A stretch of 64,000 nt of DNA. Source: Pseudomonas fluvialis (GTDB taxonomy: Bacteria > Pseudomonadota > Gammaproteobacteria > Pseudomonadales > Pseudomonadaceae). Numbering within the stretch: position 1 is the first letter of the stretch; each line of letters opens with the position of its first letter. The notes under the pieces were generated by a model, which was not told the DNA's origin, ran no database searches, and worked only from the letters and a program-made list of their open reading frames with translations. The stretch is taken from contig NZ_JACHLL010000001.1 in the NCBI RefSeq assembly GCF_014207935.1, positions 682,001 through 746,000 of the forward strand, read 5' to 3'. A program made the position numbers and the translations under genes. Shown piece after piece: positions 57,090-63,790 of this stretch.

Positions 57090-58061
57090 ATGGCGCGGAA
57101 AATGTTGATTTTCGGTAACGGTTTGGGCATGGCATTGGATGCTGAACACTTTTCCCTATCACGTGCACTGAGGGATGTGTGGAATCATCCACGTCACGTT
57201 CCGCGCGACCAAAAGAGAATGGTTGACCGCTGCGTTGAGAACAACGGGGATGCTCCAAACAGCGAGGATCAATTAGATACTCTGCATGTGGTCGTTGCCG
57301 CGTGCAACATGCTCAATAAGATAGGTGACGATGATGTCCACTGGCTAACAGACGATGGGCAGGATTTCCCAAAAGCTGTCGCAAAATATATTCACAGGGT
57401 TGCATCAGACTTGCACCTCTATGACGGAGAACTGCCAGCTCGGTTTCTTCAACCCCTATTCGACTTCATCCGTGAAACCAAATCAAATATAGCAACCCTC
57501 AATTACGATAGATTGCTTTACGGGGCTCTAGTAGACGAAGGCCTTATGGCCGGTGGATATAGGGGCCATCTGGTCGATGGTATGGTCGACGCTGGATTCT
57601 CCGAAAACCGGCTTCACCGCTTGTGGGGGAATGATTTTGGATACTATCTCCATCTACATGGATCACCCCTGTTCTATGATGATAACAACGGCATCGCTCG
57701 CAAGATGACGCGGGATATGTTAACGATGGACTCCCGCACTATTTCCAATCATATCGTCCTGACGCATGTCACCCATAAGCGATCTGTTATTGGCGCATCC
57801 GCAGTACTCTCTACATACTGGGACTATTTGCAGGCTTGTTGCCATGAAGCAGAGGAAATCATCGTATTTGGTTACTCCGGTTTCGATACACACCTGAATA
57901 ATGTCTTGGCCGCGTATGCCAGAACTGCTGGTGTCCGGGTTGTCGAATGGCAAGGTGCTGGCAGTCAGGCGAATCGAGAGGATTATTGGGAAAGGACACT
58001 CCGCACAGAACATTTCGACCTAATACGCATGCAAAATATTCTCGACTTCACAGATTGGTAA
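57090..58061 (+). CDS. SIR2-like domain protein, possible defence NADase
   Basis: A 323-residue protein with a SIR2-like fold pattern: MLIFGNGLGMALDAEHFSL near the start, SNIATLNYDRLLYGALVDEG (the TxNYD motif), YYLHLHGSPLFYDDN with the candidate catalytic His, and IIVFGYSGFDTHLNNVLAAY. In antiphage systems SIR2 domains hydrolyse NAD to block phage growth. No second domain is visible. It starts 54 bp after the IS5 element, with GAAGGAATATTA upstream, and converges on the ubiquitin-like operon with about 50 bp between ends. Confidence 0.75.
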   Translation: MARKMLIFGNGLGMALDAEHFSLSRALRDVWNHPRHVPRDQKRMVDRCVENNGDAPNSEDQLDTLHVVVAACNMLNKIGDDDVHWLTDDGQDFPKAVAKYIHRVASDLHLYDGELPARFLQPLFDFIRETKSNIATLNYDRLLYGALVDEGLMAGGYRGHLVDGMVDAGFSENRLHRLWGNDFGYYLHLHGSPLFYDDNNGIARKMTRDMLTMDSRTISNHIVLTHVTHKRSVIGASAVLSTYWDYLQACCHEAEEIIVFGYSGFDTHLNNVLAAYARTAGVRVVEWQGAGSQANREDYWERTLRTEHFDLIRMQNILDFTDW

Positions 58062-58111
58062 ATGCAATCAGACGAAATAGAAATTTCCGATATTGGCTGG
58101 GCAGGCAAATA

Positions 58112-58480
58112 TTACTCTGAATGGCTCTCTCGCCCAGTATCGGCGCACCAGTCAACCTCTCCACTTCGAATCCAGTAATGCCCCCAGCAGGCATTCAACT
58201 GTCGTATAGATGGGTGAATAGTGGGCCGGTTAAGCCAGTCCGACAACACTCTCCAGTTAGGTCTGACCTTAGGATTGAGAGAGAGTTGCATTCGATTTCC
58301 ACATCCACAGGGACAAATAAAACAGGCCCACTTCTCCTGCCCGCCACTTTTAACTAAAACTAACTCATCAGCTGAAATTTCGTTAGGTGCAGGGTGACGC
58401 TCGACCGTCCTTAACGTAAAGCGAGGGCTTGGAATTACTCGAAATGCGACTAAAGCGCTTCTAATCAAATGTTTCAGCAT
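58112..58480 (-). CDS. DUF6527 family protein, zinc-ribbon-like
   Basis: A 122-residue protein with CFICPCGCGNRMQLSLNPKV, a compact cysteine cluster likely to bind zinc, and a conserved WRVLSDWLNRPTIHPSIRQL segment with HYWIRSGEVDWC at the end. DUF6527 proteins are regular companions of prokaryotic multiubiquitin/E2/E1-JAB operons. It starts 3 bp after the E1 gene's stop, so it is the last gene of the operon. Confidence 0.8.
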   Translation of the reverse strand: MLKHLIRSALVAFRVIPSPRFTLRTVERHPAPNEISADELVLVKSGGQEKWACFICPCGCGNRMQLSLNPKVRPNWRVLSDWLNRPTIHPSIRQLNACWGHYWIRSGEVDWCADTGRESHSE

Positions 58481-58483
58481 GCT

Positions 58484-59896
58484 CTAGCCCACCCGGTCCA
58501 AGAATGGTTCGATGTCACCGCGCCCCCAGTAAGTCATATCAGTACAAACCGGGCAGTTTGGATTGTGTAGCGCACCTGGCTTGCGATCCTGAAGAAGGTC
58601 AAATCGCCGGACTCTCTGCCAAGACCAACCCTGTTCCCCCCGAAAGTTCGTTAACCCTTGCAGCAACTCATCGATTGCCAAACAAGCAGTTGCTGTTGTG
58701 AAGGTTACAACCGCCGGAGCGGGGTTCTCACCGCCACGGACGTATGCTTCTCGCTTTCTGCGCTCATACTCTTCTGGGCTTTGACGCCGAAGGCTTTCTT
58801 CACGCGCACGTGTAGGGTTAACAATGCCCCGACACAGTAGGCAAGACGAGCCCGGCACAAGAATTGTGACTCGACCGCTTAGGTCCTGCATTCCAACGTG
58901 CTGCTGGCCTGGTTGGATGGCCAAGCCCATATCGATGATCGGTATGAGGTAGAAATACGCCAATCTATTGAGCATCAATCGCCCATCGTGATCATCGGTG
59001 CAGCCGAAAATCACGTCGCAAGACTTCAGGGCGTCCCGGCACTCAAGAGACCCAATCCAACTCTGAATCGGCACCACGCGCACCCCAAGGGCGAGCTCGG
59101 TTATTTCACGTGCGAGCACTTCCACTTTGGGGCGCATAGCGTCGGCATCTGCTCTCCTTGCTCCGTGCAGACGGTTAAGGTTTGTTACCTCAACAATGTC
59201 CTCATCAAAGAGGACGATCTGACCTACCCCCAGGCGTGCCAGGAGCAGTGCCGTTGGACTACCCGTTCCGCCGCAGCCAACAATTCCAACTTTGAGCCCT
59301 CGGAGCCGAGTATTGATAGTGGGCCCAAACGCAAGCGCTTGGCGGGAAAACGCTTCGTCTTGGCGGCATTGTCCGTCGGTGACATCAAATACTTTCAGGT
59401 TACGTCCGATAACTCGAACAGGATTGATCGCAACTGGCTCCTGTTCGTCTAGCCAGACGCGAGCACGCACTTCGCCCGCTCCGGCCAACAGAATGCTAAC
59501 CATCGCGGTACCAGCGCCATTTCGGTTTCTCGCCAAGCGAAACAATTCTGCTTCATTGACATCATCCTGCCTGGAAAACTCTGCTGGTCCGTCCGGGTGT
59601 GTATGGACCACACCCACTACCAGCTTTTCCTTGGCCGCGCGTTTGAGCAGACGGATGAAAGACCGCGTAGACCATGTAACGTGAACGGGACTGCTGGATA
59701 TCCAGTCCTCTTCAGGAATGACAATCACCTCATGCGAGCTATAACGAGTCCGGCTGCGACGATCCCAGGGGTCGGAGGTGATACGGGTTTGGCCAAAAAG
59801 CACATAAGCTGCGCCCTCGCTGCCATCATCTCGATGCGTCAGCTCGCGGAGCTGCCCAAGATGCTGCTCCTGAAGGGTTAGGTCCGTGAGATTCAT
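58484..59896 (-). CDS. JAB deubiquitinase-like / ThiF E1 fusion protein
   Basis: A 470-residue fusion. Residues ~20-150 form a JAB/Mov34 metalloprotease: VVGVVHTHPDGPAEFSRQDD with His98, His100, Ser108 and Asp111 in the HxHx7Sx2D zinc motif. Residues ~190-440 form a ThiF/E1 adenylation domain: GIVGCGGTGSPTALLLARLG, VLFDEDIVEVTNLNR, and cysteine pairs CLLC (352-355) and CPVC (448-451) for zinc. The domain adenylates a ubiquitin-like C-terminus and the JAB part may process or remove it. Start 59896 overlaps the E2 stop (ATGA); upstream reading is inside the E2 gene. Confidence 0.9.
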   Translation of the reverse strand: MNLTDLTLQEQHLGQLRELTHRDDGSEGAAYVLFGQTRITSDPWDRRSRTRYSSHEVIVIPEEDWISSSPVHVTWSTRSFIRLLKRAAKEKLVVGVVHTHPDGPAEFSRQDDVNEAELFRLARNRNGAGTAMVSILLAGAGEVRARVWLDEQEPVAINPVRVIGRNLKVFDVTDGQCRQDEAFSRQALAFGPTINTRLRGLKVGIVGCGGTGSPTALLLARLGVGQIVLFDEDIVEVTNLNRLHGARRADADAMRPKVEVLAREITELALGVRVVPIQSWIGSLECRDALKSCDVIFGCTDDHDGRLMLNRLAYFYLIPIIDMGLAIQPGQQHVGMQDLSGRVTILVPGSSCLLCRGIVNPTRAREESLRRQSPEEYERRKREAYVRGGENPAPAVVTFTTATACLAIDELLQGLTNFRGEQGWSWQRVRRFDLLQDRKPGALHNPNCPVCTDMTYWGRGDIEPFLDRVG

Positions 59897-60273
59897 GCGG
59901 CCACCTCCATCGCGGTCTCTATTCGTTTCAGCATGGTCCAGATACCATCGATACCCGGGCGCCATTGATTGTTGTGCCGGGACCATCGTTGCCACGATTG
60001 CCCTAGGTAGGAATGCGCTACGTCGGCTGCCCGAGGGTAGGTGGTGGAGCTTGCCAACTTGAGCCAAGGCAGTGTGTAGAACATGTCTGGTGCACTGTCC
60101 GGGTAACTCGTTGGCAGCAGGATGAGCACGTCCGCTGCCGGCACATCGAAGCGCCCCTCCGGCAGAAAGACATTTTTCAGAAGGAGGGCCTTTTGGCCCT
60201 CTGCTTCGACTTCCTGAAAATCCACGCCTCGATCGTCCAGATAGCGACGGCATTTGAGCGGGAGGAAGGCCAT
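59893..60273 (-). CDS. Prok-E2 family E-like conjugation protein, without an active-site cysteine
   Basis: A 126-residue E2-like protein: NVFLPEGRFDVPAADVLILL, PTSYPDSAPDMFYTLPWLKL and HSYLGQSWQRWSRHNNQWRP follow the Prok-E2_E layout (PTSYP...P, then a Trp-rich segment). The only cysteine in the protein is Cys8, far from the expected catalytic position, so thioester transfer as in classical E2 enzymes is unlikely. It follows the multiubiquitin gene by 3 bp with GGAGGGCTGATCA as ribosome site. Confidence 0.8.
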   Translation of the reverse strand: MAFLPLKCRRYLDDRGVDFQEVEAEGQKALLLKNVFLPEGRFDVPAADVLILLPTSYPDSAPDMFYTLPWLKLASSTTYPRAADVAHSYLGQSWQRWSRHNNQWRPGIDGIWTMLKRIETAMEVAA

Positions 60274-60276
60274 TGA

Positions 60277-60798
60277 TCAGCCCTCCGTGGTTTCGACGAT
60301 GCCAGTGAAGAAGCGCTCAACACCTGGCCGCGACAGATCAAAGAGCTCCTGATCGCCGATACGCTGATCTTCACCGCGGTGAACCTCCAGCCACACCCCG
60401 TAGGTCGCGAGATCAACAGCGGCCAGCTTCTTCAGCGTGAGGCCGGATATACGGGTCCCACCCCATTCGAAGATGCGGCCATCGAGCTCAAAGCGAAACG
60501 AGCGATCGCTGCGGAAGATGAGAAACGCCTCCACTCCGCGGGTCCGCAGGTCGGTAGTTTCATCCGGACGAAGCTCTTCCAGGAGACCGCTCAAGAGCAC
60601 CTGAAACACCACATGCTCTTCGATCGGTCGATACCCAGCAGCTTCCAGGATCTGACGGCCGGTAGGCACCGGGTCCTCCAGTTTGACAGGCCGATATTCC
60701 AGTTGGTCGTTGCCGACTTGGATCAGGTAGGGGCCGTGCTCGCGCACATCACGACCCGAGCGGATTGCATCCTTCACATCTTCGATTTCATCGTTCAT
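60277..60798 (-). CDS. Multiubiquitin protein, two ubiquitin-like domains
   Basis: A 173-residue protein with two copies of the beta-grasp multiubiquitin domain, about residues 22-97 (YLIQVGNDQLEYRPVKLEDP, TGRQILEAAGYRP, VDL-type TTDLRTRGVEAFLIF) and 98-167 (RFELDGRIFEWGGTRISGLT, LFDLSRPGVERFF). It ends GIVETTEG with a single terminal Gly, not GG. An acidic 20-residue N-terminus precedes domain 1. It is the first gene of a four-gene operon. Confidence 0.85.
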   Translation of the reverse strand: MNDEIEDVKDAIRSGRDVREHGPYLIQVGNDQLEYRPVKLEDPVPTGRQILEAAGYRPIEEHVVFQVLLSGLLEELRPDETTDLRTRGVEAFLIFRSDRSFRFELDGRIFEWGGTRISGLTLKKLAAVDLATYGVWLEVHRGEDQRIGDQELFDLSRPGVERFFTGIVETTEG

Positions 60799-60848
60799 AG
60801 CTTCACCTATTAGGTAGGCAGTCGGCTTACGACCATGTGAGTAATTTA

Positions 60849-60881
60849 TAGCTATTTTTTAGCTAGTCAATAGCTTTGACA
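60849..60881. promoter_or_regulatory. TAGCT repeats and -35 box between divergent operons
   Basis: Three TAGCT motifs begin at 60849, 60860 and 60871, exactly 11 bp apart (one helical turn), and TTGACA follows at 60876-60881. This looks like an operator for the ribbon-helix-helix protein encoded downstream, and it also lies 50 bp upstream of the multiubiquitin start on the other strand. Confidence 0.55.
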
Positions 60882-60942
60882 TGGCTGTTTTATGGTGATA
60901 GCGTCACTGGATCATCCATAAATTCGCTCGAAGGATTCATCA

Positions 60943-61158
60943 ATGGCTGCCGCCAAAAAGACCATGACTCTGAACCTGACAGATGCAGAGATGGCAGCTC
61001 TGGAAGAGCTTTGCGAGAAGAAGGATCTGAGCAAGACCTCTGTGGTCCGTCAGGCCTTGCGCCTGTATCAACTGATCGAAGCCAGGATGGAGAAAGGGGA
61101 CAAGCTGTTTTTCGAGGACGAAAAGACCAAGCAGAAAGCGGAGGTCATGATGCTATGA
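60943..61158 (+). CDS. Ribbon-helix-helix (CopG-like) antitoxin or repressor
   Basis: A 71-residue protein: KKTMTLNLTDAEMAALEELC for the ribbon and first helix, KTSVVRQALRLYQLIEARME for the second helix. It is typical of RHH antitoxins, which are small dimeric DNA-binding proteins. Its stop overlaps the start of the acetyltransferase gene (ATGA), so the two form a coupled pair. Confidence 0.82.
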   Translation: MAAAKKTMTLNLTDAEMAALEELCEKKDLSKTSVVRQALRLYQLIEARMEKGDKLFFEDEKTKQKAEVMML

Positions 61159-61772
61159 CGATCAGTACTGTCCCTCTGTGGCAACCGAGCACCCAGTCAT
61201 GGGTAGAAGCAAGCCTTCAGCCTATAACTCAGAAGGATGCTTCCGACTGGGCACAGTACTGGGTACCGGCTATTCAAAACGGCTTGCAGCAAGCCTTGAG
61301 CCAAACCGCCATCGTTGACGTGAATCAAATCCCACGCTGGAACTGGAAAGTAAAAATTGAAGCGGTCCAAGGACTGCTCAGCAAAAACGGGTTCAGCATC
61401 GTCTATGAGGGTGTGACTCAAGGGCTCATGATTTACGACCTATCAGTACATCGGTGTCGTTTGGAAGAGCAGAAAGGAAAGGACCTCGTCTATGTTGAGT
61501 ACTTGGAGGTCGCCCCCTGGAATCGCGGTGACCTGGTACAGGAGCAAGCAAGGTTTGGCGGCATAGGTAGTGCCCTCTTAGCGGCAGCGATTGAGCTAAG
61601 TCGACAAGAGGGCTTCAAAGGGCGCATAGGTCTTCACTCACTACCAGGGTCTGAGTCGTTCTACGACAATGTCGGTATGTCGGATCTGGGTATAGATGAA
61701 AGTTCTGAAGGCTTGCGATATTTCGAGATGACAGCAGAACAAGCAACTGCTTTCTTTCGGAAGGGCGATTAA
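61155..61772 (+). CDS. GNAT-family acetyltransferase, possible toxin partner
   Basis: A 205-residue protein with a C-terminal GNAT fold: VYVEYLEVAPWNRGD (strand beta4 and the acetyl-CoA region), RFGGIGSALLAAAIELSRQE (motif A, Q/RxxGxG/A-like) and GRIGLHSLPGSESFYDNVGM (motif B, F/Y-YxxxGM). RHH-GNAT pairs such as AtaT and TacT acetylate aminoacyl-tRNA. Its N-terminal ~120 residues lack a known domain, so a metabolic or resistance role is also possible. Confidence 0.75.
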   Translation: MTISTVPLWQPSTQSWVEASLQPITQKDASDWAQYWVPAIQNGLQQALSQTAIVDVNQIPRWNWKVKIEAVQGLLSKNGFSIVYEGVTQGLMIYDLSVHRCRLEEQKGKDLVYVEYLEVAPWNRGDLVQEQARFGGIGSALLAAAIELSRQEGFKGRIGLHSLPGSESFYDNVGMSDLGIDESSEGLRYFEMTAEQATAFFRKGD

Positions 61773-61773
61773 T

Positions 61774-62256
61774 ATGAAAATTGAAATTTCCAAAGAATGG
61801 ATTCGCCGCATGGCGACAATAGAAGGGAACTCTATTGTAGGTGCAGGCCCGATTGCTAGAGATCCCGCCGCAAGATCATTTAAAGATTTTATAGCTCATC
61901 AAGCAAACGAGGCAAACTTAGCATTTGGACGCTTCGTTTGTCTGATGAGAAGAAAGCAAGGGCTAAGCTTAGAAGGATTAGCTGAGAAAGCTGACATTGA
62001 ACTATCCGATCTTGTGGAAATCGAGGGAGATACTAGGCATAGACCGGAGCCTAGAACGGTTTACCAGTTAGCCAATTACTTCCACGTTAATAAATCAAAT
62101 TTAATGCAAATAGCTGGATTAACCACAAGAAAAGACGAAAGACTAGCAAGTGAGTCAGTAAGATTTGCAGCTCGCTCAGACCCGTCAGCGTCACTATCAA
62201 GAGAAGAAAGCATTGCGCTAGATGCATTTATCAAGGCGCTAGATAGCCAAGAGTAG
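61774..62256 (+). CDS. XRE-family regulator / antitoxin
   Basis: A 160-residue protein with a Cro-type helix-turn-helix: CLMRRKQGLSLEGLAEKADIEL, LVEIEGDTRHRPEPRTVYQLAN. The flanks are polar. XRE proteins next to ImmA/IrrE-like peptidases form regulator-protease pairs controlling mobile elements or stress genes. It starts 1 base after the GNAT gene. Confidence 0.85.
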   Translation: MKIEISKEWIRRMATIEGNSIVGAGPIARDPAARSFKDFIAHQANEANLAFGRFVCLMRRKQGLSLEGLAEKADIELSDLVEIEGDTRHRPEPRTVYQLANYFHVNKSNLMQIAGLTTRKDERLASESVRFAARSDPSASLSREESIALDAFIKALDSQE

Positions 62257-62258
62257 GG

Positions 62259-63197
62259 ATGCCTGTGACTAAAAGCTTAATAATTTCTCCAAAAACAGTA
62301 AAAGACATCGACGATAGAGTCGATCGGGTGTTGAAGGGTTTAGGCTATCCTGAACCGCCGCTGCGATTGGAAGATGTTAGGGAGCTTTTAAAGCTTGACT
62401 TGAAATTTTATACCGCTGACAACCCGAGCTATCTCCAAGAGGTCACGAGCCGAATATTTGTTGGGGCGAAACAGGTCTTGCAGCGACCAGCTTTATTGAT
62501 GGATGCGATCAGCAAGCTTTCGCTGCAGGCACTTTATTTGCCGGACCGTAAAAGAATCCTTCTCGACAACAATGTGCCCAAACTAAAACATCGCTGGAAT
62601 GAAGCTCACGAAATTGGACATAGCTTACTGCCATGGCACCAAGAAATGATGCATGGAGATGATGAAAGCACGTTATCTCAGCACTGCCATGAACACATAG
62701 AGCTGGAAGCTAATTTTGCGGCTGCGCGGCTATTATTTTTGCGCGACAGATTCACTGAGGAAGCCCGCGCAATGGCAGAAAGGTTCACCTCAATAAAGAA
62801 CCTCCAAGCCACTTTCGGCAATACATTATCTACCACCCTTTACCGCTTTGTGGAAAGCATTGGCGCTGAGAAACCGGTTTTAGGGGTGATATCAGGACAT
62901 CCTCACATTTCAAAAAGAACAAGCAAGTTTGACGCTGCCAACCCCTGCAGGCATTTTATTCAGTCGCCAGCGTTCGCTCAGAAGTTTTCTAATGTATCGG
63001 AATTGGAGGTTTTTAAATCTATTTCTGCTTACTGCGGAAGCCAAAGCGGTGGAATTCTTGGTGAGGACGAGGTCGTTCTTGACGATGATAGCGGCCAAAA
63101 ACATATTTTTCGCTTTGAAACTTTTTACAACCGATACGACAGCCTTACCTTGGGGATATACCTTGCGCCAGCCAAAATCTCTATATTTTTAAATTAG
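62259..63197 (+). CDS. ImmA/IrrE-type metallopeptidase
   Basis: A 312-residue protein. The zincin motif HEIGH lies at residues 117-121 (HRWNEAHEIGHSLLPWH), with a third ligand region in EHIELEANFAAARLLF. ImmA of ICEBs1 and IrrE of Deinococcus cleave cognate XRE repressors. It starts 2 bp after the XRE stop, so the two are one operon. Substrate cleavage of the XRE protein is inferred. Confidence 0.9.
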   Translation: MPVTKSLIISPKTVKDIDDRVDRVLKGLGYPEPPLRLEDVRELLKLDLKFYTADNPSYLQEVTSRIFVGAKQVLQRPALLMDAISKLSLQALYLPDRKRILLDNNVPKLKHRWNEAHEIGHSLLPWHQEMMHGDDESTLSQHCHEHIELEANFAAARLLFLRDRFTEEARAMAERFTSIKNLQATFGNTLSTTLYRFVESIGAEKPVLGVISGHPHISKRTSKFDAANPCRHFIQSPAFAQKFSNVSELEVFKSISAYCGSQSGGILGEDEVVLDDDSGQKHIFRFETFYNRYDSLTLGIYLAPAKISIFLN

Positions 63198-63563
63198 TGT
63201 GGATCGCAGTGATTTACGGATTCAATTTTTCCGGCGCTCACCTTGCGAGTCGTGGATAGAGCCGTTTCGTTTTTGCTAATTGAGTGGCCATTGCCTGCCA
63301 AGGCAATCAAAGTCGATCATAAGTGAGCCGAACTATCTGGTTAGCCATTAGGCTGCTTATGGCCGGTTCCTGCCAGTCATCGCTAAGGCGCGCGCTGGTC
63401 AAGTCGAATGCAAGCAGATGGTCAGTTGGAATGCAATTGACTGGTCAGTGGTTGTGCAAATGAGTGATCAAGTCACTGCAATTTCGCACTGTTGCACATT
63501 CACTCTCGGTTTCGCGGCTCTAGACTACTTAAAAGGACATTCCCCACCGGAAAGGATTTCGAC
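63198..63563. other. Non-coding stretch upstream of the csrA-like gene
   Basis: No gene or clear regulatory element recognised. The last ~30 bp hold the ribosome site of the csrA-like gene (AAAGGA). Sequence here includes GGCCGGTTCCTGCCAGTCAT, similar in style to the repeat seen at 55747. Confidence 0.4.
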
Positions 63564-63773
63564 ATGGGATTTCTAACAGTTACCCGCCGTGAGGGCGAGA
63601 ACCTACGCCTCACCATCGACCCAGATGTCGACACCGAGAAACTGCTGCGCCTACTTCTTCGCGACGGGATCACCATCCATCTGAACCGGCCTCCGCGCAA
63701 TGGGCATATTCGAATCGGAATAGAGGCTCCTCAGCAGGTCAAGATCAGCCGCGAGGAGCTGATCGAAAATTAG
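63564..63773 (+). CDS. Divergent CsrA/RsmA-family protein
   Basis: A 69-residue protein beginning MGFLTVTRREGENLRLTIDP, parallel to CsrA's MLILTRRVGETL, with the second half GHIRIGIEAPQQVKISREEL matching QVRIGVNAPKEVAVHREEI. The central part (residues ~20-42, DVDTEKLLRLLLRDGITIHL) carries extra residues and is unusual. CsrA proteins bind GGA motifs in mRNA leaders. AAAGGA precedes the ATG. Confidence 0.75.
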   Translation: MGFLTVTRREGENLRLTIDPDVDTEKLLRLLLRDGITIHLNRPPRNGHIRIGIEAPQQVKISREELIEN

Positions 63774-63790
63774 ACAGGGCTGACCCAAGG

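Noticed and set aside
49195..63215. Shared TGGATCGCAGTGAT at about 49,200 and 63,202
   Set aside because: A 14-base match is expected by chance in a window this size, and one copy is inside the oxidoreductase gene.
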